From the NCBI GenBank assembly GCA_933228895.1, contig OW121846.1:22449088-22513087 (forward strand): a stretch of DNA of 64,000 nucleotides. The letters run 5' to 3'. A program made the translations under genes and the position numbers. Under the pieces are notes generated by a model, which did no database searches, was not told the origin of the DNA, and saw only the letters and a list, made by a program, of their open reading frames with translations. This stretch comes from Platycnemis pennipes (taxonomy: Eukaryota; Arthropoda; Insecta; Odonata; Platycnemididae). Shown one piece after another: positions 49,500-59,799 of this stretch (positions within the stretch are counted from its first letter, which is position 1; each line of letters opens with the position of its first letter).

Positions 49500-50285
49500 T
49501 CCGTTGGAATATTATGAGAAATTCCTCTTTAAAGGATCAAAGTTTCAATACAATAATCAATCAACTATTCACAAAAAAAAGAATACTGTCTCAGGCACGC
49601 AGCCATAAATTTGTTTTGGTGAGGGGGGGGGAAGACAAGTGCAGCGTAACTTGAAACAAATCAGCCTTGCCCGTTCAGTGCTGACATGTTACAAATCTCT
49701 TCCCTTCATTTTCAGTGCTTGGCATTTACTTTCACAGTGCCCATTTCTATCTCTTCTCACTAGTAAAGTTCACTCCTTACCTTGTAATGAAGCAGTTAAT
49801 TGTACCGGCCCCAAAGCAGAAGTTCAACGCATGCATACTGTAGCCGTACGGGTGCCAAATCTACGGTTACATATGTGTGCCACTAGCGCAGCAGGAGAAC
49901 GGGCCGTGATATAGGTTCTTCGTTGAAATCGCCGCACGGAAGATAGTTCATTGGTAACCGGGAATCATTAGATTGCATTCTTTAAAAAACATTTATCACA
50001 ATGAGAAAACAACTAATACAATTATCCCCACAAGGTAACACAATTCTCTCCCAGATCTCGGAAATACTAACCAAGGGAGTGGATTGCAATGATAATACAA
50101 AATACTTTAAAGGAAAGCGAAACGAAGTGGAAATGCAAATAGAAACGCATGCGTGGACACAGCCACTCGACTAATTAACAAAAAGGAAGTTCACACTTAA
50201 AATACCCTGAATCATCATCGCCATTTCGCATAATATCACGATCGCGGTTGACCCACAGCGTCGTTACTGACCGAGATTGACGGGA
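49500..50285. other. Spacer, nothing recognised
   Basis: AT-rich, with a G run (nine G) at about 49623. No supported gene. Confidence 0.4.
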
Positions 50286-50289
50286 CGGA

Positions 50290-50712
50290 CAAACGGAAAC
50301 TTAGTCTTCTGATGACTCTCGTCGGGCTGCCGTTGATATTATTCCGGGAGGACGACCAGCACGACGGGTCCCTCCCGAGCATTGGGTTCGCGACGACCCT
50401 CCAGCATTCGGCCGTGATTACTCCCTGGGAAGTCACCTGAGCTCCTTTACTGCCGGAGGACCAGAAGAAAGACTCCTTGCCTTTCCGCTGCCGATCCGAG
50501 AGTCTACGCCGCCCCCTTCCTCGAAGATCAGCTGGCCTCTTCCCCTCTTTCCCCTCCAGCTGGCCGAAGTCCGAAATACGTCAGTTTCAAGGCTTAGGTC
50601 AACCACAACTCACTCGTGAACTTCCTTTGATTCACCCCATTAAACCCCTTGCACGCGCCTGCCTCGCTTTCCTTCCGCGTTCGCTATCGTTCCACACCCG
50701 GTGGAGTTACAA
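50290..50712. other. GC-enriched block ending at a dispersed element
   Basis: Moderately GC- and CpG-rich (50300-50710). The open frame at 50477-50743 is arginine/proline-rich and unrecognised. Possibly a minor CpG island; no core promoter motif found. Confidence 0.3.
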
Positions 50713-50714
50713 TA

Positions 50715-50880
50715 CATACATCTACATCCACGCGATACCCTGAAAGCCACCGCGAGGGTGTGTAGCAGGGGGTGAAGATCACCAAACATGCACTATTGAC
50801 ATGCAAACAAGCTACTAAATGGAAACATGCTACATAATAGGGTCTCATGCAACTTGTCTGGTTGAATCTAGCATAATACG
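50715..50880 (-). mobile_element. Short dispersed element, copy C (ATGTAGATG-tail family)
   Basis: Plus-strand order: CATCTACATCCACGCGATAC (tail complement), CCTGAAAGCCACCGCGAGGG, TGTGTAGCAGGGGGTGAAGA, TCACCAAACATGCACTATTG, ACATGCAAACAAGCTACTAA, GTCTCATGCAACTTG. It matches copy B through the last block (GTCTCATGCAA), with about 20 extra bases before it. Confidence 0.75.
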
Positions 50881-50889
50881 CTGGTATTT

Positions 50890-52585
50890 TTAAGATCTCA
50901 GATTTAAAATAACAATTATTAACCACACATATGCATCAAATTAGTGATCACGTTTCAAGACACTTAACACTTGAATTATACGCATTGTAATCCGGATTAT
51001 CATGCCAAATTAAAATCAGAACAAAAAAATTATTGGGAAAACATTTCGCGGCGGCTGAAGCCCCAGAAGCTCCTCGGCTACGCGCCTGCAGTCTGTCTTG
51101 TATATGCGGAGTTACCCAACGTACCTTGAGGGTTCATGACAACTGTGGAATCATCGAGCGAAATAATTCGCCAGCTGCCACGAGTATCAATCCAAAATAA
51201 ATCAAATGAATCCAATTACGTGTTAGACTTGCCTGTATGTACATGTGCATGCTTAGCTCAATTGTAGTTGCTATCAACGAAGCATTCTTCGAGGCACGAT
51301 GCCGTCAACTTTAAACGTGAAAATAACGTATGGAACGGTATAGAAGCCTCTCCAAGAAAATATCGTCATACGATTAACACAGCGTCATATTTTCTGTGGG
51401 ATATAACTTGAACACCTAATATTTTCTCTCTCTGCTTTCATGTAAGCAGAATAAATATTTCCTGGTTGAATCCCTTACTTGCTGAAAACGTCAAACCGTG
51501 AATATGAATTGTAACTTACGAAATTGTTTTTTTTCACATTTTCGCAATTATAATCACAGCAGCAAAAAACCGAGTTCTCTTTCTAATCTAGGTAGAACAT
51601 ACACAAATTTCGTTAGTGAGAGGTATTAGGTCTTTTATGATTGGAATTCGAAAAAAATTGGTAAAGGAAGAAAGAAGGTGAAAGTCATTTTCATATAACA
51701 AGCAGGAGAAAAGTACAGAATCATTTAATGCTACGAATCGGTACATTTGAAATTAATTACATTATCTTCCACGAGAGGAGTGACTTCTCACTATTGAAAC
51801 ATTGGAGCAGTAAAAAAACTTTCCGAAATCAGTTGCCAAAGCCAACTATGAAATAGTTGGAAGTTTCATTTACATTTTGCAACTCGCCGTTGAAAACTTT
51901 AGTCGTCATCTTTCCCAAGGCATTGCATTCAATTTCTTTCTTCCGATTGCCACTTAAATGACTAACATCTGATCTCTACAAGAGTTACCTTCGGGATTTC
52001 GGACAGTTTTAATAGTCATGCCTTAGTGATTGTTTAAATACATCTAATGAGTACCTTGTGCTCCTAAAGGGTGTTTGGTTAAAAGCGAATATGTTATTTA
52101 TTCCCCCAGTTATCTACCCGAACAAGCGAGTGATTTGTGTAAGAGAATGGCGTGATCATGTTTATTAACTGTGTCATGAATGTGTGCTGGTGTAAAGTAA
52201 ACAATAAACATTTTGAACTGCTTCGTTTCAGAAGATGTTGATGTTTTTCTCAGTTCTCTGCCGTATCCGGTATGTAGAGCGGAATTCTCCTTTATTTTTT
52301 TACTGACTAAACATTATTTCGTACACCACGTAATTCTGCCCGATTTTTCTTGTCATTATAGTTTGTATTCTAGTTAGGATCTGTTGTTACGTCTCTTACT
52401 GCGATCAATTCTTTCTGCACTTGAAGCCCTCTCCGCTTATCATTGAGTTTCGGGTTAAAATCACTACTAGTTCTCTGAGATATGCAGCTCCTCAGAGGGA
52501 GCGTAATAAAGAATGATGATTTAATACTATGAGAATAATTTTTTACGGTAAAGCAATGAAAGGGCAGCATCGCGCCCTCCTGGAG
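50890..52585. other. AT-rich stretch, nothing recognised
   Basis: No coding or repeat signal supported. Confidence 0.4.
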
Positions 52586-52589
52586 GTCA

Positions 52590-52805
52590 CGGCCTTTTCC
52601 GAAAGGGTGCTCCATGTATTCAGCCCCGGCTTCTTTGTTGCGTCGAGGTCATCCTCGAAGATTGACCCGTGACCGTGTCCCCTGGCTCACATCCTGCAAC
52701 GACGGGCACGCCCGCTGCACGGACAGTGTTCCATTCGGCGCTTCCCACACACCTCGGCGCGGCGTCCTTGCCCTCCCCCTGGCCAGCGACCGCTTACCCA
52801 CACTG
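52590..52805. other. GC-rich block abutting a SINE
   Basis: GC- and CpG-rich (e.g. CGGGCACGCCCGCTGCACGG near 52702). The open frame 52614-52901 runs on into the SINE head and is therefore unlikely to be a real gene. Possible small island; direction unknown. Confidence 0.3.
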
Positions 52806-52809
52806 CCTA

Positions 52810-53060
52810 GGAGTGAGAGGGTGTGGTTGGTGGCTAGAGTACTAGCTTCTCACCCCGAAGGCCCGGGATCGAATCCCGGCAGGGGTGGAAATAATCATTG
52901 ATATACCATTTCCTGCTTGAGTGCGGTGTGGAGAGTAATTCAAGTTCAGTGCTCCTTCCGTAGGATGGGACGTTAACCTGTTAACCCTTTGGCGATTTCG
53001 TTTAGAGCATTATGACGTTCGGCGTTATGCCGAAGCCAGGTCCACTTCCTGTTCTCTGAC
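52810..53060 (+). mobile_element. tRNA-derived SINE, near-full copy (GGATGGGACGTTAA family)
   Basis: Head: TGTGGTTGGTGGCTAGAGTA, then CCCGGGATCGAATCCCGGC (B box GGATCGAATCC). Body: CCTGCTTGAGTGCGGTG, AGTGCTCCTTCCGTAGGATG, GGACGTTAACC, TTTGGCGATTTCGTTTAGAG, GTTATGCCGAAGCCAGGTCC. Block order matches the complete element at 48977, with small insertions and deletions. No target-site duplication was found and the 3' limit is uncertain. Confidence 0.75.
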
Positions 53061-53654
53061 AAATGCTACCTGTAGCCATTACCCACATGTCCTAAATGGC
53101 GCCAATGACCTTGGATGTCAGTAGCCTTCCCAAAATAGTTAACCAACTGTGGGTGGCGGGTGGCGTGAGGCCCTTCTGTCGCCAGCTCAGGCCGTGGATC
53201 CTTTCCGCAACATTCCTGACCGTGGTGCAGCATTCTCTCTTGGTCCCAAGAAGAACGCACCCGGCCTTTTTGTACCTCTCCCTGACTGAAATAGATGGAG
53301 GTAAGAATGCCCACATCGTTGCAGTGGTAGCATCTATATATCCTGATTTCTCTACTATTTATCTTGAGTGTATGTGTCATTCCCTTCACATCCTTATACG
53401 GTAGTAATGGACTGATTATTGCGTGGTAATTGACTGCTACCATGGGGTTAGGAATGAATTCTCATCCACTTAGGTATTAAATCTTTGAAATTCTAGCGTT
53501 TAGCGTGCTTTCAGTTACAGAATGAAAATCCTCCTTACGTTTAGTAATGATTCACACCGCATTCCTATCTTCGAAATTGCTTTCAAGTTAATTTTTATAT
53601 GTAAATGTACATTTGTTTATATGCTACCCCTGTAAACACCAGTTTGCCGGCCTG

Positions 53655-53982
53655 CCTGCCGGCCCCGGTGGCTGCGGGGTAAATGCCACACCTGTCAATC
53701 GGAGGGTCGCGGGTTAGATTCCCTTCCGGAGAGGATTTTCACTGTTCGGGGCATGGATGTTAGTGATCGTATAATCTGTTAATTGTAAGAGAGGACTAGA
53801 CAGTCCGAAATTTGCAAATCAATAAAGACAAGTTAAATTAATTAATTTAATTTATCTTGACTTTATGACGTCAATTAAGATCCAATATTATGTGCGGAAA
53901 GGACGAAATTTAAAACTTTTGCGTGTCTGATGTGCAGTAACCCCGGTCACACTGTTGTAGTGGCTCAAAGGGTGAAATGTAG
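53655..53982 (+). mobile_element. tRNA-derived SINE with ATGTAGATG tail (second family)
   Basis: The head has an A-box-like CCGGTGGCTGCGGGGTAAAT and a B box GGGTTAGATTCCC (about 53713-53725). The body is unlike the GGATGGGACGTTAA family. The 3' end reads GGTCACACTGTTGTAGTGGC, TCAAAGGGTGAA, ATGTAGATGTAGAT. That end resembles the 3' end of the short dispersed elements (CCACACACCCTCG-GTGGCT-GCAGGGTA...ATGTAGATGTAGATG). The shared tail suggests the same LINE partner. The exact 5' boundary and a target-site duplication were not found. Confidence 0.7.
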
Positions 53983-53989
53983 ATGTAGA

Positions 53990-54585
53990 TTAAAATATTT
54001 CCTTATCTTTTATCCCCTTTTATTATCAAATCGATAAAAACTCGGGAGTACAATAGACGTCTGAAGAAAATTGGTCGGATTCGAATTCATAAATCTGTAA
54101 TTTAGCACACACTGATGGTGGTTACTATCAGTGTTCCAATGGAATGCTTTTGCAACTCGCAAGATCATTAAGGGTTTATATATATTTCGTCAAACTTTGC
54201 TGCACATTAACTCATTTTGGGGTTCAAATCTTCATCTTTGTGATACCACAAACTGTTGGCATATGGAAAATGGGGTGTAACATGGGAGATACGTGTTACA
54301 GTGAATATAGTGGACCTAAATAAGGCCTAAGAATCAAGAGCCTTTTGTAAAAACACCTATGATGCACTGAAGTTATCACTCGATAATGTGAAGGACTTGG
54401 TTGTGTTTCTCTGGGGACTAGATGGTTGCGCGTCTGTTTACAGATAGTCTTATTCAAACCACCCGAGTTTGTTGCAAACTGCGCAAATATATTTTTCTCT
54501 CACATAACTTCAACAAGAGAGTCAGAAGCCGCAAATTAAGACAACAGCTGTCACAAAGTTCGAATCAAAGTACTTTTGGACTCTA
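53990..54585. other. Spacer, nothing recognised
   Basis: AT-rich; no supported feature. Confidence 0.4.
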
Positions 54586-54587
54586 TT

Positions 54588-54761
54588 TTAAAGGAAAAAT
54601 ATTGCAATTTTCCGCAAGTAAAAATTTATTCCAACTAGTTTCGATGCGACTACATCATTGTCAAGTGAACAATGATGTATTCATTTGACAATGATGTAGT
54701 GGCATCGAAACTAGGTGGAATAAATTTTTACTTGTGGAAAATTGCAATATCTTTCCATTAA
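54588..54761. mobile_element. 174-bp foldback element with 82-bp arms
   Basis: Left arm 54588-54669 and right arm 54680-54761 are inverted copies matching at 76 of 82 positions, without gaps, around a 10-nt loop (CAATGATGTA). Both outer ends are TTAA. The arms contain ATTGCAATTTTCC-CAAGTAAA, TTTATTCCA-CTAGTTTCGA, and ACTACATCATTGTCAA. Transcription of either strand would give a long, nearly perfect RNA hairpin. It has no coding capacity. A MITE or foldback transposon is the likeliest identity; a hairpin-RNA (endo-siRNA) source is an alternative. Confidence 0.8.
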
Positions 54762-54769
54762 TATGGAAC

Positions 54770-56455
54770 GTTTCCACCACATCGCACCTGAATCTAATAT
54801 GTTTATTTTTGGACTCGTTTCTTAAACGCATCAACCCTTACATAAATACAAACCGAGGTTTAAGAATTCCAGGAAAATACTTCCCCCTCTTCACCGGTTT
54901 TTCCTCGCCCGCCTTTTCACTTGTACAATGCTAATAACCATTGAATCGCGCCTGTGCACTCGGACAGTAATATGTATATGCAAAGCTGGTTAATATTTAT
55001 CGAATTATATGTAAAGGCAGCACTAATAAATGAAGTACAACCTCCCATCCAACGGGCAGAGTAATGAATTTCAAATGCTCGCCCAGCGGCTCCGAGTCTT
55101 AATCACCAAATTAACGGTGGAACTGCCAACAGAACTGTCTTGTAGGATAGACATGTATGCACATTTCTTTACTGACCCGTCATCATTGAGATTTCAAATC
55201 GGGCCCTCAGAGTAGGGAGACTAAAAGGAAGGAGATTAAGGGCTGAGTCGTGCCAGTCGGCTACTTCACCCTGGTTGTCGCTGTCTCCAGCTGGCTCGTC
55301 GAGCTATCTCCAGTAATGTACCTTCTGCTGAATGCCAAGCAAGATTCCCTGTATGGTGCCGGACTTCTGCCATCCTCCTCTCCTCTCTTAATGCGTGCAG
55401 AACACTGAGCTTACCGACTCAAAACCACGTCAGCAGTCACGCATACCTTCCAAGCATCAACACCCTCCCGCGTGGGCAACGCGATTAGTAGAAGGCAGGC
55501 AGGTTTTTCTACCAGGAACATCCTCTTTCAGGATTCTTAATTATATCACAACGCGTTCACCCCGATGTACAGTGATGCAATTGGAACGGAATCCGGCCGC
55601 CTTCACGAAACGACTGTTTCCCTCTCGCATGCTCACATCGTGATTCCTCCAATGCCCTTCAATAAGCCTAGCTCATCAGGAAAATTGAGCTAAACATGAT
55701 TGATCTGTTATTAAAACTGCCCGCCCAAACCTTTCGTGGCCTTCATTTAAGCCTTTCATTTTAAGATTTCAATCAGTAAGGAATAAGTGTGGAATATGAA
55801 CTTAATATTGCTTGATTTAATTAAACTTGGAATCGGAATTGGAGCTCTTTAATTAGTTACTTAAGTGTAATAAATTTCATGCTTCCTCGGTGACGTTTGC
55901 TTGCGTGATATGAGGTCTCACCTCCATCAGTTTAGTTAGTTCAGAAAGTTTAAGCTAAGTGCATGCGAAATTAAATCCTCACCACTCAGTCAATGCTATT
56001 GTGTTTCATCGCCAATACCTTGAATATTACTATCGATTTCGAAAATGGTGTAGTATTTTCACGTAATAAACAACTATTAACGGTGCTGTTGATACCTAGA
56101 TCATTTCCGGAGTAGGAGGCGGTTGTGCGTACAATAGTAAATCATATAATCCATTATTCATTTGAACCTGCCATAACGTGAGCTATTTGTGAAATTTACT
56201 ATTTTCCTTTAATATTATTTTACTTTATACTGGAAATCAATTTATCGGATTTTCTAGCATCTTTTATGCGCTCACTTCCTCGCATATTTTAATTCACCGC
56301 CACTGACGGCTTTGTTAGTTTGGTGTTCTATTATCAACAGCGTTTATACCTATCTGAAGTGGACCTATGCCTACTTATGCCGTATAATGCTAGGATGCTA
56401 CTTGTGCTACCAGTGGACATAACATCGCTATCTTTGATAATCAGCTAAGTCTTGA
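54770..56455. other. Spacer, nothing recognised
   Basis: AT-rich except a slightly GC-richer patch at 55200-55640. No supported gene or repeat. Confidence 0.4.
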
Positions 56456-56463
56456 TGCATCAT

Positions 56464-56545
56464 TTACATCTACTCAGAGCCCTGCAAGCCACCTCGAGAG
56501 TATACGGCAGAGGATGATTAATCACCAAGCATGCACTAAGAGATT
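56464..56545 (-). mobile_element. Short dispersed element, copy D (ATGTAGATG-tail family)
   Basis: Plus-strand order: TACATCTACTC, AGCCCTGCAAGCCACCTCGA, GAGTATACGGCAGAGGATGA, ATCACCAAGCATGCACTA. Same order as copies B and C, more diverged. Confidence 0.65.
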
Positions 56546-56689
56546 CGATGCTCGATGATAATGAAAATAATACTGCCATTTCATGCCTTTAGCGGCACTG
56601 TTAAAAGTATAATAATTGCTACTTTTCAATGGGCGAGAGTTTTTTTTTTGGTCCTTGGACACTTCAATGTCGTTTATTTGATGGGAACC

Positions 56690-57475
56690 ATGGCTTAAGA
56701 GTATTTCCTGGAGTCTTTTTCCTGCAGCCGGCCTTATCAGTGGCTCCGCGGGCGCATTCGCGGGACGCGGCCTCGCAAGACGTCGACTGGAGCGCTCAAA
56801 AGTCAGCCACGATCCACAAGGTCGACTCGATCCCCCCCTCCCCTCTCTCTCTCCCCCACGAACCCCAATCTTTCCCTCGAGCCTTGATTCGCTTTTTCGT
56901 TTGTCCGCGGGTTACCGACGGGCATCGCTCGCCACCCCTCCCTTCCGCGATGCCGACACTAGTCAAAGGTAAAGGCTCTTTTGCGTGGGCGTGCGTCCCC
57001 TTTCGGGAGGACTCCGCGAATGCCAAGGGATTGTGCTCGGAGTGAGGTCGGGAAGTGTCAGCGGCGGATGTCGCGGTCGTGGCTAGGTGTCGGAGAGGCG
57101 TGGTGGCGGGATTGGTGAGAGGGGCAGGAAGGCAGATGGGAGGGGGCAAGGCAGAGGTAAGGGAGGTGTAACGGAGGATTGATGTGACGCGCAGCAAAAC
57201 GAATATTTCCGCGAGGCCTTGGATTCTTCCGCGAGTTCCGGTATCTGATCGTCGTGCATTGTTTCCCCCCGCTTCCATCCTAATCCTTCCATCCTTATCC
57301 CGCCGAATGTCTGCAGAGTCTTAGGGAGGTGTTTTGGGAGCCATCTTGGATCCATGTCCACGTCCTTAGTCACCGCGTTCCTGGTGTAGTGCCGTCATCG
57401 GCGTAGGCTCCGGCCGAGAGGCCTCGCGCCGCGCCAGTAGAAGAATTTCATCGCCCTGCGCAATGGCAAGCAGAA
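56690..57475 (+). promoter_or_regulatory. CpG-rich island, candidate promoter and leader
   Basis: Strongly GC/CpG-rich between AT-rich flanks. Large overlapping frames (138 codons plus at 56629-57045; 160 codons minus at 56796-57278) have low-complexity composition and no family match. The island ends at a possible start codon plus donor (57463-57477), suggesting plus-strand transcription. No TATA box seen, as is common for CpG-type promoters. Confidence 0.4.
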
Positions 57476-57476
57476 G
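57463..57476 (+). CDS. Possible tiny first coding exon (4 codons plus 2 nt)
   Basis: GCGCAATGGCAAGCAGAAG is followed directly by GTGAGT. ATG at 57463 has a good context (CAATGG), the frame reads Met-Ala-Ser-Arg, and the exon would end at 57476 in phase 2. The frame is closed upstream by a stop at 57367 with no earlier in-frame ATG, so this would be the true start. Very short first coding exons after a CpG-island leader are common in animals. The evidence is only positional, however, and no downstream exon was recognised. Confidence 0.2.
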
Positions 57477-57484
57477 GTGAGTGA

Positions 57485-59615
57485 TATCGAACGGCCTTCA
57501 CGGAGGAAATCGCTGAGATTCACCTTCACACAGTCTCCTCAGTGCTATCTACTTCGAAATGCCCTTTCCGTCGCGCAGATCGGCAACAGCTGTCCTCACT
57601 CGGAGGCACATCGTCTTGTGTTACGCACGCTGTGTTTCGGCCTCGTGATGTTTGAATTGCAGTTTGATGACCGAGGGCTTAGTCGTGTGCATGCAATCTC
57701 ATGACGATAGTGGTTCTGATTTATGTTTCTATGATGCCGACCCAGAGTTATATACTTAATTGTTGGTGTGGAAATTGGTCGTGACTCAGCGGTTCTAGCT
57801 TCTTACGTCGTCAACGCCTGCAATGAAACTCGGTGTTTTCCGATATACTTTGTGGGACCCATTTTATTTGTTGAAGGATTGTATTATGAGTGAGGAGAGA
57901 ACCGTTGAAAAACTATGCATTATTATTAGCATGTACACTATTTTACATCTTTATGTGCATTCAGAAACATTCATTTTGATGGCATTCATTTCATTTTGAT
58001 GGCAAAATTCCTTGCCCTGATTAGCTTTGATCTTGTAACTTTTTGGCGGACCTGAACGATTACCTCAAATGCCTGCTAGCAATATTTTTATACTTTTCCC
58101 GAAAATCGAGTATAATATTAAGCTCCTCATTTAAAATGTAACCCCAGTGAGATGCAATGCAAAGGAACGCGTCCGTAATGATGCCTTATTACTCTGATAC
58201 TCAATGATTTATAGCAATAATTATTTATCTCCGTGATTAATATCTCAGTACCGTGACCATATCTCAGTATAAGATTAATTAAATTCTACGTAATTAATCT
58301 GGGACATGGATTTCGCTTTTGTCCTAGCGCTCTCTTTTGCTAATGGAATTGTTTACGAGCTTATCTGGCTCCTTTCTTTTTAAAACCCACTGAACATCAT
58401 TTCCCATTTGCCTAAGTAATTTTTTGATATAACTATATCAAACAACTAATGTAACTATATTTCAGCAGTTATGTTGAACACTTTAAAAATCAGTGATCTG
58501 TTTGCGTAAAATTTCGTAACTGCCGGAAGCGAAGTGTTAAAATCTACTCACTCATATTAAAAGAACTTTCGCCATTCACAATAACTTTGGTCATTTTCGG
58601 TATGTGTGACATATTTGGCTCCACATTTCCCCAGTGGAAGAATTTCCCCAGAAAAGTTCTCTAGGTCGACCAAAGACTTATTATAAGGTTGCGTAATGAG
58701 AAAATTTTTCATCGCTACGAAAAGAAATTATGCTTTCAAACCTTAGTACCTGGGGCGATATTCGGAATGATTAATCATAACGTAACTTTGTTTAAATATT
58801 TTCATCGTTTACTTCGTTTTAGAAGACGTATGCATTTTAGTGAATGCTGCTAAAAATCCAGATTTTGTGACGGAGAGATGTTGGGTTATATTGACGACTA
58901 AATGCTCTCCATAAGCAAAAGCAATTATTAGAAGGCACAAAAGATGTCCTCACTTCAATGGAACTTTTCCAAAAGGTGGCGCCATCGACCATTTCCTGTT
59001 TCATCTTAATCAAGGATTTCAAAATTCAAAGGACGACTTTCCGTCATGACAAGTGTTGGTCAAGACCTCACTCTTTTCCAGACTCAATGTTAGTGTTCTG
59101 CGAAATAGTATTTCCAACCTTTCCTATGCGTTGTGTTGCGATAATTCTGCCTCGAAACAACCAGTTTTATAGGTCTCCATAAGTGCATTCTACCGTACTT
59201 TCAAATGAAAGCGATGCGTTTCATTAGCTCCTTCGTTTGCTCCCTCTAGGACGTCATTAATACCCTTTTTTCTGTTCTCTTTCCGCCTTCGTCAACGAAG
59301 GAAAGCCACAATATTCGTCTCGGGGTGAGAGCGCAAGCAGTATTGAAGGTTCAATTACATGCATGGCGCCATTGGAATTCATTTCACAGTGCTTCAAGCT
59401 TGCTAACACCCTTGACTAACCGGTGCCATTCACAGCGAGTAGAGCGCTGGATGTTTATTCCCTCATTCTTATAAATCTCATCATTACATTTCACTGATAT
59501 ATTTTAGTGATCTTTATGTGAAAACCTCGTGATTTTTCAAGGTCGCGAACTAGCCACGAAAAGTTACCTTATAGTAGGACCCGCCGATATGAACAATGGT
59601 AAGATTTTTCAAAGA
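57485..59615. other. AT-rich stretch, nothing recognised
   Basis: Contains a 20-bp imperfect direct duplication of TCATTTTGATGGCA (57971-58004). No coding signal. Confidence 0.4.
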
Positions 59616-59624
59616 GAAAAATCC

Positions 59625-59695
59625 TACTTGGCTGTTAATCGAATCCGGACCCCTCGATGCCCGAACATGCGCTTTGCTCTGCTAAGAAGGCGTCC
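59625..59695 (-). mobile_element. tRNA-like SINE head, minus strand
   Basis: The minus strand reads CTTAGCAGAGCAAAGCGCAT (A-box-like), then GAGGGGTCCGGATTCGATTA (B-box-like GGATTCGATTA). No tail identified. Confidence 0.4.
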
Positions 59696-59704
59696 GTTTT
59701 TCCT

Positions 59705-59795
59705 GTGAATGCCTAGGGTCTTTAATCAAGGGATTCGGGTTCGACTTCCAGTCAAGGTGAAGGGTTTCTTTGGAAATCTTGCTTTCGCGATTTTT
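59705..59795 (+). mobile_element. tRNA-derived SINE head, plus strand (TTCGACT-CAGTCAA family)
   Basis: TGCCTAGGGTCTTTAATCAA, then GGATTCGGGTTCGACTTCCA (B box GGGTTCGACTTCC), then GTCAAGGTGAAGGGTTTCTT. It matches the minus-strand copy at 34580-34690 and stands back to back with the head at 59625-59695. Confidence 0.45.
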
Positions 59796-59799
59796 ATTG

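Noticed and set aside
53096..53443. Opposed open frames just downstream of a SINE (102 and 125 codons)
   Set aside because: They begin within or at the edge of the SINE tail region, and neither frame shows a recognisable domain.
53837..53856. Palindromic TTAAATTAATTAATTTAA
   Set aside because: Short A/T-only palindromes are common in such composition.
56796..57278. 160-codon minus-strand open frame in the 57-kb CpG island
   Set aside because: Same reasoning: stop codons are rare in GC-rich DNA and the translation shows no domain. A plus-strand start and donor seem more plausible here.
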